From CAVWSM01 sp963799425 (lineage in GTDB: Bacteria; Actinomycetota; Actinomycetes; Jiangellales; Jiangellaceae), in assembly GCA_963799425.1 (NCBI GenBank), contig CAWCXA010000009.1:62001-126000 (forward strand): DNA of 64,000 bases, given 5' to 3'. Below, in pieces: positions 16,589 to 25,358 of the stretch; position 1 is the stretch's first letter; each line of letters begins with the position of its first letter. Made by a program: the position numbers and the translations under genes. Below the pieces are notes generated by a model that saw nothing but the letters and a program-made list of their open reading frames with translations, did no database searches and had not been told where the DNA came from.

Positions 16589-18147
16589 CATGGCCGCGCA
16601 TCGACGGACTCCGCACACTCGAGCTCGGGTCTCCGGGCCAGCTGCGTCGCGAGCTGAGCTCTCTCGTCCGCGCTGGGCGGAAGCGAGCAACGGCTGGGCT
16701 GCTGCTGGAGTACGAGATCGAGGGCGAGGACCTCGAGCAGGTCGGCGAGCGTCTGGTGCTCGTCGACGACGACGGGCAGCACGCCGGCGTCATCGAGATC
16801 ACGCGGGTCGACATCGTCCCGTACGCAGAGGTCACCTGGGAGTTCGCCGACGCCGAGGGTGAGGGCTTTCGCGACGTCGGTGACTGGTCACGGGCGCATC
16901 GACGCTTCTGGGAAGGCTTCTCGCAGCCGGAGATCCGGCGCGCGCTCGACGACCCCGGGTGGTCCCTGACGGATGTGACCGAGGTCGTCTGCGTATGGTT
17001 CCGATACGTGGAGCACGCCTTCGAGACCCTCGCCATCCATGCCGGTCAGGAGCCCGACCCGCTGACCGGCGCGGTAGTGCCGCCGATCTACGCCACGAGC
17101 ACCTACAAGCAGGATGGCGTCGGTGGGTTGCGCGGTGGCTATGAGTACAGCCGCAGTGCCAACCCGACGCGTACGGCCTTGGAAGCATGTCTGGCGGCGC
17201 TGGAGGCCGGCACCCGCGGGCTCGCGTTCGCCAGCGGCCTGGCGGCGGAGGACGCCTTGCTGCGTGCGGTCTGCAAGCCCCGTGACCACGTGGTGATCCC
17301 CGACGACGCGTACGGCGGCACGTATCGGCTGTTCGCCAAGGTGCTCGAGCCGTGGGGACTGGCGTACACCCCGGCGCACGTCGCCGATCTGGACCAGGTG
17401 CGAGCGGCGATCCGCCCGGAGACCAAGGTGATCTGGGTCGAGACACCGACCAACCCGCTGCTGACCGTCGCGGACATCAACGCGCTGGCCGACATCGCCC
17501 GTGACGCGGGCGCGTTGCTGATTGTGGACAACACGTTTGCAACGCCTTACCTGCAACAGCCGCTGACCCTTGGCGCGGATGTCGTCGTTCACTCGACGAC
17601 GAAGTACGTCGGCGGGCACTCCGACGTCGTGGGTGGCGCGCTCGTCGCGCGGGATGCCGAGCTGGGGGAGCGGCTTGCCTACCACCAGAACGCGATGGGT
17701 GGCGTTGCCGGGCCATTCGATGCGTTCCTGACCTTGCGCGGCGTGAAGACGCTTGCGGTACGCATGGACCGGCACTGCGACAACGCAGAGAAGGTCGTCG
17801 AGATGCTGCGGCACCACCCCAAGGTGACCGAGGTGCTCTATCCGGGGCTTGCCACGCACACCAGCCACGTCGTGGCCTCGCGGCAGATGAAGCGGTTCGG
17901 TGGCATGGTGTCGTTCCGTGTCGCCGGTGGTGAGGAGTCCGCGGTCGAAGTGTGCAACCGGGCAGAGGTGTTCACCCTCGGTGAGTCGCTCGGCGGAGTC
18001 GAGTCGCTCATCGAGCACCCGGCGCGCATGACGCACGCGAGCGCTGCCGGATCACCGCTCGAGGTGCCAGGGGACCTCGTACGGCTCTCCGTCGGCATCG
18101 AGCACATCGACGACCTGCTGGCCGATCTCGAGCAGGCGCTGAGCTGA
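16585..18147 (+). CDS. metB: ASCH domain in frame with cystathionine gamma-synthase
   Basis: One uninterrupted 520-codon frame. Residues 1-141 form an ASCH domain (RAGRKRATAGLLLEYE, EGEGFRDVGDW, VVCVWFRYV), a putative RNA-binding or nucleoside-linked fold. Residues 142-520 are a full-length cystathionine gamma-synthase/lyase, from FETLAIHAGQEPDPLTGA, with YSRSANPTRTALE and the PLP lysine in HSTTKYVGGHSDVVGG. ASCH proteins normally stop at about this point, and MetB normally starts just before FETLAIHAG. An in-frame GTG at 17008, eight bases after TATGGT, could start a separate 379-residue MetB. So this is either a true fusion or two genes with a lost stop codon. MetB links to cbs and the PatB gene in transsulfuration; it matches Rv1079. 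Confidence 0.88.
   Translation: MTWPRIDGLRTLELGSPGQLRRELSSLVRAGRKRATAGLLLEYEIEGEDLEQVGERLVLVDDDGQHAGVIEITRVDIVPYAEVTWEFADAEGEGFRDVGDWSRAHRRFWEGFSQPEIRRALDDPGWSLTDVTEVVCVWFRYVEHAFETLAIHAGQEPDPLTGAVVPPIYATSTYKQDGVGGLRGGYEYSRSANPTRTALEACLAALEAGTRGLAFASGLAAEDALLRAVCKPRDHVVIPDDAYGGTYRLFAKVLEPWGLAYTPAHVADLDQVRAAIRPETKVIWVETPTNPLLTVADINALADIARDAGALLIVDNTFATPYLQQPLTLGADVVVHSTTKYVGGHSDVVGGALVARDAELGERLAYHQNAMGGVAGPFDAFLTLRGVKTLAVRMDRHCDNAEKVVEMLRHHPKVTEVLYPGLATHTSHVVASRQMKRFGGMVSFRVAGGEESAVEVCNRAEVFTLGESLGGVESLIEHPARMTHASAAGSPLEVPGDLVRLSVGIEHIDDLLADLEQALS
16994..17010 (+). promoter_or_regulatory. Possible internal leaderless promoter for metB alone
   Basis: TATGGT (16994-16999), eight bases, then in-frame GTG 17008, placed exactly at the ASCH/MetB boundary. 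It fits the pattern seen before several other genes in the window. Confidence 0.4.
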
Positions 18148-18152
18148 CACCG

Positions 18153-19346
18153 CTAGGCCGTCCGCAGCGCGTCGACCGGAGCAAGCCGAGCCGCGCGCAC
18201 CGCGGGATAGAGCCCGGCAACCGCGCCAAGGACGAGCGCAACGCCAGTGCCACCGGCGATCGCCTCGATGGGTACGACCGTGGGCTGCTCGCGGTAGACG
18301 GCGTAGCCGAAGGTGACGAGCCCACCGAGCGCTACACCCGCCACGCCGCCCATCCCGGCCAGCACCATGGACTCGACGAGAAACTGCCGACGTACGTGCG
18401 CCCGGGTCGCACCGAGCGCTCGCCGCAGGCCGATCTCGCTGCGCCGTTCGAGCACACCCATCACCATCACGTTGGCGACACCGACCGCCCCGACGAGGAG
18501 CGACACAGCGCCGAGCCCGACGAGCAAACCGGTCAACGCGTCCTCCGTCGCGGCTTTCGCGGCCAACGCATCGGATGGTCGTGACACCGACACAGTGTCG
18601 GGGTGCTGCGGGTTGACCTGCGCGGGCAGCACAGCGCGGACGTCCTCGACGTAGGCCTCCGCCGACCGCAGGTAGAGCGTCGACGGCTCGCCCGACAGGC
18701 CAAGGAGTGACTCGGCGACCTCATAGCCCACAAGCGCCGCGCGGTCGATCTCCCCGGCGAGCGGCACTTCGTCGAGGATGCCGACAACGAGGAACCGGTG
18801 CCCGCCGATCCATACGGTGACGCCCTCGTCGACCGAGTCGATGCCTAGCCGCTCGGCCGCGACTGCACCGAGCACGACGGTTGCGTAGCGCCCGATCGCC
18901 TCGGTGAGGAACGTGCCCTTCGCGACCGACGCGTCCAGCACATCCAGCAACTCGGGATCCGCCGCGTGCACTGACAAGCCGCCGGTCTCGCGGGTGTCCG
19001 AGCGGTCGCTGCGCAGCACCGTTGCCTCAACCGCCGCAGTCGATGCCACCGACTGCACCGGCGTGATCCGCGACGCCGCGTCGACAGCGGTTTCCGGCAA
19101 CACCGCCGCTCCGAAGCCCAGACCCTGCGTTGCCTCCGCTCGCAGCAGGTTCGTGCCGAGCTCATCGAGCCGGTGAAGCAGGTCGGCCTGAGCGGAGCGC
19201 GAGATGCCGAGAACGGCGACGATCGCAGCGACACCGATGGCGATGCCGAGTGCGGACAGGGCGGCCCGCAGTGGACGCGTACGGACGCCGTTGATCGCGA
19301 GCCGACCGAGGTCCGCAGAAAGCAGCCGAGACGACGGCACGTTCAT
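18153..19346 (-). CDS. ABC exporter permease, MacB/FtsX type
   Basis: 397 residues: an N-terminal membrane segment (RAALSALGIAIGVAAIVAVL), a large extracytoplasmic domain (about 50-265), and three C-terminal segments ending in the FtsX region (MGVLERRSEIGLRRALGATR). This is the topology of MacB-type permeases, which work on envelope substrates by mechanotransmission, not by transport across the membrane. It is the last gene of a four-gene operon with 4-base overlaps throughout. The substrate is unknown. Confidence 0.9.
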   Translation of the reverse strand: MNVPSSRLLSADLGRLAINGVRTRPLRAALSALGIAIGVAAIVAVLGISRSAQADLLHRLDELGTNLLRAEATQGLGFGAAVLPETAVDAASRITPVQSVASTAAVEATVLRSDRSDTRETGGLSVHAADPELLDVLDASVAKGTFLTEAIGRYATVVLGAVAAERLGIDSVDEGVTVWIGGHRFLVVGILDEVPLAGEIDRAALVGYEVAESLLGLSGEPSTLYLRSAEAYVEDVRAVLPAQVNPQHPDTVSVSRPSDALAAKAATEDALTGLLVGLGAVSLLVGAVGVANVMVMGVLERRSEIGLRRALGATRAHVRRQFLVESMVLAGMGGVAGVALGGLVTFGYAVYREQPTVVPIEAIAGGTGVALVLGAVAGLYPAVRAARLAPVDALRTA

Positions 19347-20047
19347 TGCACTCCCACCTCTTCACGCACGAGCGCGGAGCTGTCCGCTACCACCAACCCG
19401 TCGCGCACCTCGATCTGCCGAGGCAGCGAACCCGCCAGGTCCCGATCATGCGTGATGACGACGACCGTCGTGCCGCCGCGATGCAGCTCGTGGAGAAGCG
19501 CCAGCACCTCGGCACCGGCGTGCGTGTCGAGGTTTCCCGTCGGCTCATCGGCCAGCACGACAGCGGGTCGCGCGAGCAGGGCACGGGCGATCGCGACGCG
19601 TTGGTTCTCGCCGCCGGAGAGCTGTTCGGGCGCATGACCCAGCCGGTGCCCCATACCGAGCCGCTGCAGGATCAGCCGCGCACGCTTACGGCGCTCACCA
19701 ACGCGTACGCCGGAGTAGAGCAATCCGGTAGCCACGTTGTCGACCGCCGACGTCCCGGGCATCAAGTGGAACGACTGGAAGACGAACCCGATCCGCCGGG
19801 CCCGCAGCCCGGCCAGCTCCGCATCGGACAGCCCCGACGTCGACACACCGTCGACGACGACCTCGCCCGAGGTCGGCCGGTCGAGCGTGCCCATCACGTG
19901 CAACAGCGTCGACTTGCCCGACCCGGATGGACCGACGATCGCCGCGAGCTCGCCCCGCTGGATGTCCAGGTCGACGCCACATACGACCTCGAGGGATCCG
20001 TAGCGCTTGCGTACGTCGCGGAGCGACACCACCACCTCGCTGGTCAC
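19343..20047 (-). CDS. ABC exporter ATPase, MacB/LolD type
   Basis: 234 residues with Walker A GPSGSGKST, Q-loop FQSFHLMPG, signature LSGGENQRVAIARAL, Walker B VVLADEPTG and switch His in VITHDRD. The sequence belongs to the LolD/MacB ATPase branch. It overlaps both neighbours by four bases, so it is translationally coupled to the permease and the adaptor protein. Confidence 0.93.
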   Translation of the reverse strand: MTSEVVVSLRDVRKRYGSLEVVCGVDLDIQRGELAAIVGPSGSGKSTLLHVMGTLDRPTSGEVVVDGVSTSGLSDAELAGLRARRIGFVFQSFHLMPGTSAVDNVATGLLYSGVRVGERRKRARLILQRLGMGHRLGHAPEQLSGGENQRVAIARALLARPAVVLADEPTGNLDTHAGAEVLALLHELHRGGTTVVVITHDRDLAGSLPRQIEVRDGLVVADSSALVREEVGVQ

Positions 20048-21171
20048 GACGGCACCACGACCTGCATGCCCTCGGCGACGCCGTCGCCCGTGACCGCAAC
20101 GCGACCGCCGGCGTAAGCGCCGGGCTCGACCGCCACATAGGTCGACCTGCCCGCCTTGTCGACAACCTCGACCGCGTAGCCACCCTCAGCCAGCGCGACC
20201 AGCGCCGTCACCGGCACCGTGAGCGCCCCCGCGGTCACCTGAGTGACGATCTCGACGCTGACCGGCGCGCCCGACACCTGCCCGGCGGCGGCCGCATCCG
20301 CAAGCGTCACCGTCACAGGTACGACGGCTGTGCCATCGGCGTTGGCCTTGGTGGCGCCAATCGACGCGATCGTGCCGTCGACCCGTGTGCCGTCCGGCAG
20401 TGTCACCGAAGCCGTCGCACCGACGGTCGCGTTTCGCGCCTGCGTCGGCGACATGTCGGCGGTCACTAGGGGGGAGGTGGAGGACGAGGCGTAGACAGGG
20501 GCGTCGGCCCCGACCCGGTCGCCCACGGCGGCCTCATGCGCACCGACGCGTACGGGGCCCGGGGCAATCCAGAACTCGGCCGCCGTCACCACCCCGGTCT
20601 CCTCGAGCCCGAGCCGCTCCTGCAGGTCCTCGACCGCCTCGCGCGTCGCGGCGCTGAAGTGCTCGTCGACGGTGAAGCCGGACGGGGTGACTCCTAGCGC
20701 AACCAGGTTTTCCTCGAGCTGCTTCACATCGGGGCCGTCGTCGACGCCGTACGACAGATCGCGCCAGAGCGGTAGGTTCCCGTAGAGCAGAGTGACCGGC
20801 AGATTGTCGATGCGAGCAACCGTGCCGCCGCGCTCGACGACCGTGGTCTCGTCGGGCAGCCAGGTCACCGTGCCGTTGCGGCCGGCTCTGACCGTGCCCG
20901 CGTCCCCGTACGTCAATGTGCCTGTGACCGCAGCAGTCTCCGACAGATCTTGCAGGGTGACCGGCTCGGTCGTGGTCGAGGCCTGCGCCGCCGGCGGCTC
21001 CGCCTCGTCGCGCGTCAGCACGTACGCGGTGCCACCGGCCGCCGCCACCACAGCGGCAATGGCCACGACCACGATGGCGCGACGTCCCCGGTGCCGCTCA
21101 GCTGTCGGCTCGTCGTCGGCGGGGTCGTACGCGTCGATCGCGGCCGACTCGTTGCGAATAGTGGTCGTCAC
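20044..21171 (-). CDS. Membrane-fusion/adaptor protein with peptidoglycan-binding-like domain
   Basis: 375 residues: an N-terminal membrane anchor (VVVAIAAVVAAAGGTAYVL, about 30-50), then a region including DVKQLEENLVALGVTPSGFT that resembles a peptidoglycan-binding type 1 repeat, then HlyD/MacA-like beta-barrel sequence to the end. It probably links the MacB-like permease to the cell wall. The same arrangement (adaptor, ATPase, permease) is widespread in Gram-positive bacteria. Confidence 0.85.
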   Translation of the reverse strand: MTTTIRNESAAIDAYDPADDEPTAERHRGRRAIVVVAIAAVVAAAGGTAYVLTRDEAEPPAAQASTTTEPVTLQDLSETAAVTGTLTYGDAGTVRAGRNGTVTWLPDETTVVERGGTVARIDNLPVTLLYGNLPLWRDLSYGVDDGPDVKQLEENLVALGVTPSGFTVDEHFSAATREAVEDLQERLGLEETGVVTAAEFWIAPGPVRVGAHEAAVGDRVGADAPVYASSSTSPLVTADMSPTQARNATVGATASVTLPDGTRVDGTIASIGATKANADGTAVVPVTVTLADAAAAGQVSGAPVSVEIVTQVTAGALTVPVTALVALAEGGYAVEVVDKAGRSTYVAVEPGAYAGGRVAVTGDGVAEGMQVVVPS

Positions 21172-21830
21172 GAGGCCTGCCCTCCGCTGCGGGTCTCGGC
21201 TCGAAGGTCGCCGAGAATGTCCTCGCAGGCCTCCTGGGCCGCCTGGAACGTGGGGTCGTCGGGGTTGATGCCGCGCGGACCCTGTTGCAGCATCCCGCCG
21301 TCTCCGTTGAACTGCGGGTCGGGCATGTCGACGCCGTGGTCACGCATGCACTGCGCGTACTCCAGCGCCGCGTCCTGCATGGCCTGCCTGTCCTCCTCGG
21401 ACATCTCCGCCCTAGGGCTCAGGTGCTCGCACGCCTCCATCGCCTGCTGCATACCGGGGTCCGCCTCGAAGCCCTTCTCGCCGGCGGGGGCGTCGGTGGA
21501 TCCCCCGCTCGGCGCTTCGACTCGGCGCTCGACCTTGAACTGCGGGTTGCCCTCCTCGTCGAACTCCGGGTCGGGGAAGTCGGGCACGCCGTTGTCCCGC
21601 ATGCATTCGGCGAACGCGAGGGCACGTTCCTGGGGATCGGTCGGCACATCGTCGTCGGATGTGGTGTCCGCCGTCTCAGCGTCGCTCAGTGTGGCTACAC
21701 CGTCTTCGTCAGCGGATGCCGATCCGCAGCCGGACAGGGCGGCCAACAGCAGCAGGGCGAGTACGGGTAGCAGTGCCGCATGCCGGGAGACACCCGGCGG
21801 CTTCGGCGCGGGGATGCGCAGTCTGGTCAT
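21168..21830 (-). CDS. Lipoprotein with two Cys-pair repeats
   Basis: 220 residues, first gene of the exporter operon (GGAGGA before ATG 21830). The lipobox LAALSGC places the lipidated Cys at 35. The mature part has two related units: ECMRDNGVPDFPDPEF (Cys76) followed by EACEHL (Cys134), and QCMRDHGVDMPDPQF (Cys161) followed by EACEDIL (Cys202). Proteins with CMR-x-GV-x-PDP motifs accompany actinobacterial exporters, but their role is unknown. Paired cysteines on the cell surface suggest disulfides, metal or heme binding, or redox sensing. It could be the sensor or substrate-binding partner of the MacAB-like pump. Confidence 0.82.
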   Translation of the reverse strand: MTRLRIPAPKPPGVSRHAALLPVLALLLLAALSGCGSASADEDGVATLSDAETADTTSDDDVPTDPQERALAFAECMRDNGVPDFPDPEFDEEGNPQFKVERRVEAPSGGSTDAPAGEKGFEADPGMQQAMEACEHLSPRAEMSEEDRQAMQDAALEYAQCMRDHGVDMPDPQFNGDGGMLQQGPRGINPDDPTFQAAQEACEDILGDLRAETRSGGQAS

Positions 21831-21964
21831 TGTCGTCCTCCGGACCGTTGGGATCGGTTCTGGCGACGGAGGGTGTCCCGGATCGGGTGTCGACATCCGT
21901 GGGACCGGGACCCTCCGTCGACCCCCACGCTGGTCCCGACGGGTGAGACGTCCTTAGGACCGGT

Positions 21965-21982
21965 CTAAGAGGCTGCTGAGAA
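21965..21982. promoter_or_regulatory. Direct-repeat response-regulator-like site 1
   Basis: CTAAGAG-GCTG-CTGAGAA: two 7-mers with an 11-base period, immediately next to the histidine kinase stop and upstream of the lipoprotein/exporter operon. The same element occurs at 24077-24094. Confidence 0.65.
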
Positions 21983-23371
21983 TCACGTGACGCGCAGCGG
22001 GACCCGCAGCGTCAACACCGCACCGCCGCCGGGGCGGTTGCCGGCCTCGACCGTGCCGCCGTGCTGCGCGGCCGCCTGCGCGACGATTGCGAGTCCCAGC
22101 CCGGAGCCCTGCCGCTCGCGGGAGCCCTGGCCGCGGAAGAACCGGTCGAACACCCTCGGCAGATCCTCGTCCGCAAGGCCGGGTCCGTGGTCGAGGACGC
22201 GCAGCGTCGCCCAGCCGCCGGCGCCGCGCAGGATCACCTCCACCGTCTCGCCCGGTGGGCTCACCTGCAGTGCATTGCGTACGAGGTTGGCGACTGCCCG
22301 TTCGAGCGTCGCCGGTCGTACGAGCGCGGAACCACCGTTGCCGCGCACCGACACCGTGACCGCTGGGTTGACCCGGCGCGTCCGGGCAACCGCCCGCTCG
22401 ACCAGCGCGCGCAGATCGGTTTCGCGCAGGGGCTCCGGCTCGACCTCACCGCGAGCCAGGTCGACCACTTCATTGACCAGGTCGGACAGCGCCGCGGCTT
22501 CCGACTCCAGGTCGCGGATCAGCGCCGCTCTGTCCTCCGGGGGGAGTGTTCGTTCGGGGTGCTCCTCGGTGCGCAGGAGCAGTCCGAGGTCATTGCGGAG
22601 CGTCGTGAGCGGCGTACGCAGCTCGTGGCCGGCGTCCTCGACGAGCTGACGCTGCTGCGTACGAGCCGTGTCGAGTGCCTCGAGCATCGCGTTGACGGAG
22701 CCGGCGAGCCGGGCGACCTCACCACGCCCGTCGACCTCGATGCGGTGTGCAAGGTCCTTGGTGGTGGCGACCTGCTCGGCAGACTGGGTGAGCCGGTCGA
22801 CTGGGCGCAGACCAGCCCGGGCCACTACCCAGCCCAGGCCTCCGGCCAGTCCGACCCCGGCGACGGCCACCCCGGCAAGCAGCCACGTCAGGCTCGCCAT
22901 GGCGTCGTCGACGTCCTCGAGTGGGCGCGCCATCTGGACCACGAGGCCGTCGGGCAGTCGAGCGCTGGCCACTCGGTAGCGCTCGCCGCGGACCGTCTCC
23001 GTACGGAACTGCGTGCCGGTCTCCGCGCCCTCGAGGAGCTGCCTCTCGGTGGCGCCCACGTCGACGGAGACACCGTCGGCCGGGAAGCGGCGGACGATCG
23101 TGCCGCCAGGGCCGACGATCTGCGTCTCGATCGGCACGTCCAGCAGCCGACCCGCCTGGCCGCTGCCGATCTGGGTGCTGGGACCGGCTGCGCCTCCCGA
23201 TTCTGCCACCTGCGCGAGCCGCCCAGCCGGGGCGACCAGCTCCTGCAGCCGATCGTCGATCTCCGAGATCAGCGTCGAGCGCGTCAGCAGCCACGCCGCC
23301 ACCGATGCGGCCAGGATCGCGAGCGCGACCGCCGTCGTGGTGAGCAGCGCCAGCCGCGACCGCAGCGTCAT
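21983..23371 (-). CDS. Sensor histidine kinase (MprB-like)
   Basis: 462 residues: membrane segments near 10-30 and 165-190 flanking an extracytoplasmic sensor of ~135 residues, a HAMP region, H-box EDAGHELRTPLTTL, N-box LVRNALQVSP, and G-boxes (DHGPGLADED, GSGLGLAIVAQAA). It should autophosphorylate in response to an envelope signal and pass phosphate to the adjacent regulator. The ATG overlaps the regulator stop by four bases. Confidence 0.93.
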   Translation of the reverse strand: MTLRSRLALLTTTAVALAILAASVAAWLLTRSTLISEIDDRLQELVAPAGRLAQVAESGGAAGPSTQIGSGQAGRLLDVPIETQIVGPGGTIVRRFPADGVSVDVGATERQLLEGAETGTQFRTETVRGERYRVASARLPDGLVVQMARPLEDVDDAMASLTWLLAGVAVAGVGLAGGLGWVVARAGLRPVDRLTQSAEQVATTKDLAHRIEVDGRGEVARLAGSVNAMLEALDTARTQQRQLVEDAGHELRTPLTTLRNDLGLLLRTEEHPERTLPPEDRAALIRDLESEAAALSDLVNEVVDLARGEVEPEPLRETDLRALVERAVARTRRVNPAVTVSVRGNGGSALVRPATLERAVANLVRNALQVSPPGETVEVILRGAGGWATLRVLDHGPGLADEDLPRVFDRFFRGQGSRERQGSGLGLAIVAQAAAQHGGTVEAGNRPGGGAVLTLRVPLRVT

Positions 23372-24054
23372 GGCCCGTCCTGCACCGGTCGCAGCGTGTA
23401 GCCGACGCCGCGCACCGTGTGCAGCATGCGCGGTTCACCGGCGGCCTCGAGCTTCTTGCGGACGTAGCCCACGTAGACATCCAGCGAGTTCGAGGTCGCA
23501 TCGAGGTCGTACCCCCATACCCCCTCGTAGAGCTGCGCGCGCGTCATCACCTGACGTGGGTGCCGCATCAGTATCTCCAGCAGGCCGAACTCCGTGCGGG
23601 TCAATGTGATCTCGCGACCCCCCCGCGACACCGACCACCGACCGGGATCGAGCCGCAGGTCGCCCAGCAGGAGCGGCGGGTCGTCGAGGGTGGCCGACGT
23701 CCTGCGCAGCACGGCGCGCAGCCGAGCAAGCAGCTCCTCGCGCGCGAACGGCTTGACCAGGTAGTCGTCCGCGCCCGCGTCCAGCCCACGGACGCGGTCG
23801 TTCACGGCGTCGCGGGCGGTGAGCACGAGGATGGGCGTACGGTCGCCGCTCGCGCGCATCCGGCGGCATGTCTCGATGCCGTCCAGCCGTGGCATCACGA
23901 CGTCGAGCACCAGCGCGTCCGGCCGCACGTCGGGCAGCACCTCCAAGGCCTCGACCCCGTCGCGGGCAGTGGACACGGTGTAGCCCTCGAAGCGGAGGGA
24001 CCGGGCCAGCGACTCACGAAGCACCGGCTCGTCGTCGACAACGAGGACACGCAC
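23368..24054 (-). CDS. OmpR-family response regulator
   Basis: 228 residues: receiver domain with acidic pair VDDEP, phospho-acceptor Asp in LVLDVVMPRLDG and Lys in DYLVKPF, then a winged-helix output domain (TRTEFGLLEILMRHPRQV, GVGYTLRP). GTG 24054 starts VRVLVVDDEP, the normal beginning of such proteins. The direct-repeat site at 24077-24094 lies just upstream, which points to autoregulation. Confidence 0.93.
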   Translation of the reverse strand: MRVLVVDDEPVLRESLARSLRFEGYTVSTARDGVEALEVLPDVRPDALVLDVVMPRLDGIETCRRMRASGDRTPILVLTARDAVNDRVRGLDAGADDYLVKPFAREELLARLRAVLRRTSATLDDPPLLLGDLRLDPGRWSVSRGGREITLTRTEFGLLEILMRHPRQVMTRAQLYEGVWGYDLDATSNSLDVYVGYVRKKLEAAGEPRMLHTVRGVGYTLRPVQDGP

Positions 24055-24076
24055 GCCCCCAGTCTGCGAGCACTCC

Positions 24077-24094
24077 CTAAGAGATGTCTGAGAG
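24077..24094. promoter_or_regulatory. Direct-repeat response-regulator-like site 2
   Basis: CTAAGAG-ATGT-CTGAGAG, matching site 1 at 13 of 14 repeat positions with the same 4-base spacer length. It lies between the response-regulator start and the divergent GNAT gene. Confidence 0.65.
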
Positions 24095-24102
24095 GCTGAG
24101 GC

Positions 24103-24435
24103 ATGCCCGGGGAGAGCGCGGCCGAGGTCGAGATCGTCAACAACGAGGCAGCTAGCCGCTACGAGGCCCGACTCGACGGCGAGGTGCTGGGCTTCTCTGC
24201 CTACCGGCTCCGTGGTGACAAGGTCGTCTTCACCCACACCGAGGTCGACTCGGCAGCCGAGGGCAAGGGCGTGGGCTCCGCGATCGCCGAGGCCGCGCTC
24301 GCCGATGTTCGTCGTCGCGGCCTGGCGGTGGTGCCGCTCTGCCCGTTCATCGCCAGCTACATCGCGCGGCATGCCGACGACTATCTGGACCTTGTGCCCG
24401 AGGACTACCACGAGGGACTGCGCCAGGGGAGCTAG
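24103..24435 (+). CDS. Small GNAT-like N-acetyltransferase (YjdJ-like)
   Basis: 110 residues. A short GNAT fold with the acetyl-CoA loop EGKGVGSAIAEAAL and the C-terminal LCPFIASYIARH typical of the stand-alone YjdJ-type proteins. The target is unknown. Its start is divergent from the response regulator across the direct-repeat site, so it might belong to the same regulon. GAGG precedes the ATG. Confidence 0.85.
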   Translation: MPGESAAEVEIVNNEAASRYEARLDGEVLGFSAYRLRGDKVVFTHTEVDSAAEGKGVGSAIAEAALADVRRRGLAVVPLCPFIASYIARHADDYLDLVPEDYHEGLRQGS

Positions 24436-24454
24436 ATGACCGACGCCTCACGTG

Positions 24455-25255
24455 ATGATCGTTGACGCGATCGTGCTCGCCGGTGGTGCCGGTCGCCGGC
24501 TGGGCGGGGTCGACAAGGCCGCGTTGCGAGTCGCTGGGAAACCACTGCTCGATCGGGTGGTTGCCGCATGCGGTGAAGCGCGGGACGTCGTTGTTGTGGG
24601 TGCGGAGCGTCCGACGATGCGTCCTGTCCAGTGGACGCTCGAGGAGCCTCCGGGTGGTGGGCCCCTTGCCGGGCTCGCAGCCGGGGTCGCGAGATTGCGC
24701 CTCGACAGCGAGCAGGTGGTCGTGCTCGCGACAGACCTGCCGTATGTCACGGCCGCCGACGTAGACCGGCTGCTCAGTGCCATCGCGGATGCGGACGCGG
24801 TCGTGTTCGTCGACGCCAGCGACAGGGCGCAGCCGCTGTGCGCCGCGTACGACGTACGCGCGCTGCGCGCGGCCATCGCGGCGACGGGTGAGGTGCACGG
24901 CGCCCCGGTATCCCGCATCCTTGACAACCTGCGGGTTCGCACGATCCCGGACCACGGCGCGGCCCGCGACGCCGACACCCAAGAGGAGCTCGATATGGCG
25001 GAAACGCATCTGACGCTGGACGAGTGGGTACGGCTGCTCGCGACCGAGCTCGACGTGGATCCCGCCGACGTCGACGTGAAAGAGATCCTCGACGTCGCGC
25101 GCGAGGCCGCGCACAACATCGCCCGGCCGGCAGCACCGTTGACCACGTTCATCGCCGGCTATGCGGCCGGACTGCGAGGTGGAGCAGACCACACGGCGGC
25201 GGCGCTGCAGACCGCCCGCGCGCTCACGGCCGAGCGTGCCGTCCCGGAAGCCTGA
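24455..25255 (+). CDS. mobA: MobA-like nucleotidyltransferase fused to a DUF6457 domain
   Basis: Probable molybdenum cofactor guanylyltransferase. Residues 1-175 hold the MobA signature LAGGAGRRLGGVDKA, GGGPLAGLAAG and the metal site TDLPYV. Residues ~183-255 (LTLDEWVRLLATELDVDPAD to FIAGYAAGLRGG) match the helical DUF6457 domain, often a separate protein beside Mo-cofactor genes. No other Mo-cofactor gene is in the window. The start is ATG 24455 or GTG 24452; no clear ribosome site. Confidence 0.82.
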   Translation: MIVDAIVLAGGAGRRLGGVDKAALRVAGKPLLDRVVAACGEARDVVVVGAERPTMRPVQWTLEEPPGGGPLAGLAAGVARLRLDSEQVVVLATDLPYVTAADVDRLLSAIADADAVVFVDASDRAQPLCAAYDVRALRAAIAATGEVHGAPVSRILDNLRVRTIPDHGAARDADTQEELDMAETHLTLDEWVRLLATELDVDPADVDVKEILDVAREAAHNIARPAAPLTTFIAGYAAGLRGGADHTAAALQTARALTAERAVPEA

Positions 25256-25358
25256 CCCGCCGGGGCGTACTGGAGCAGGCAATTGGCCACCGGAATGGCT
25301 GTGTCCGCCAGTTCCAGCAACAAGCTGGCCGCTCAGCGTGATCGTTGCGGCGCGACGG

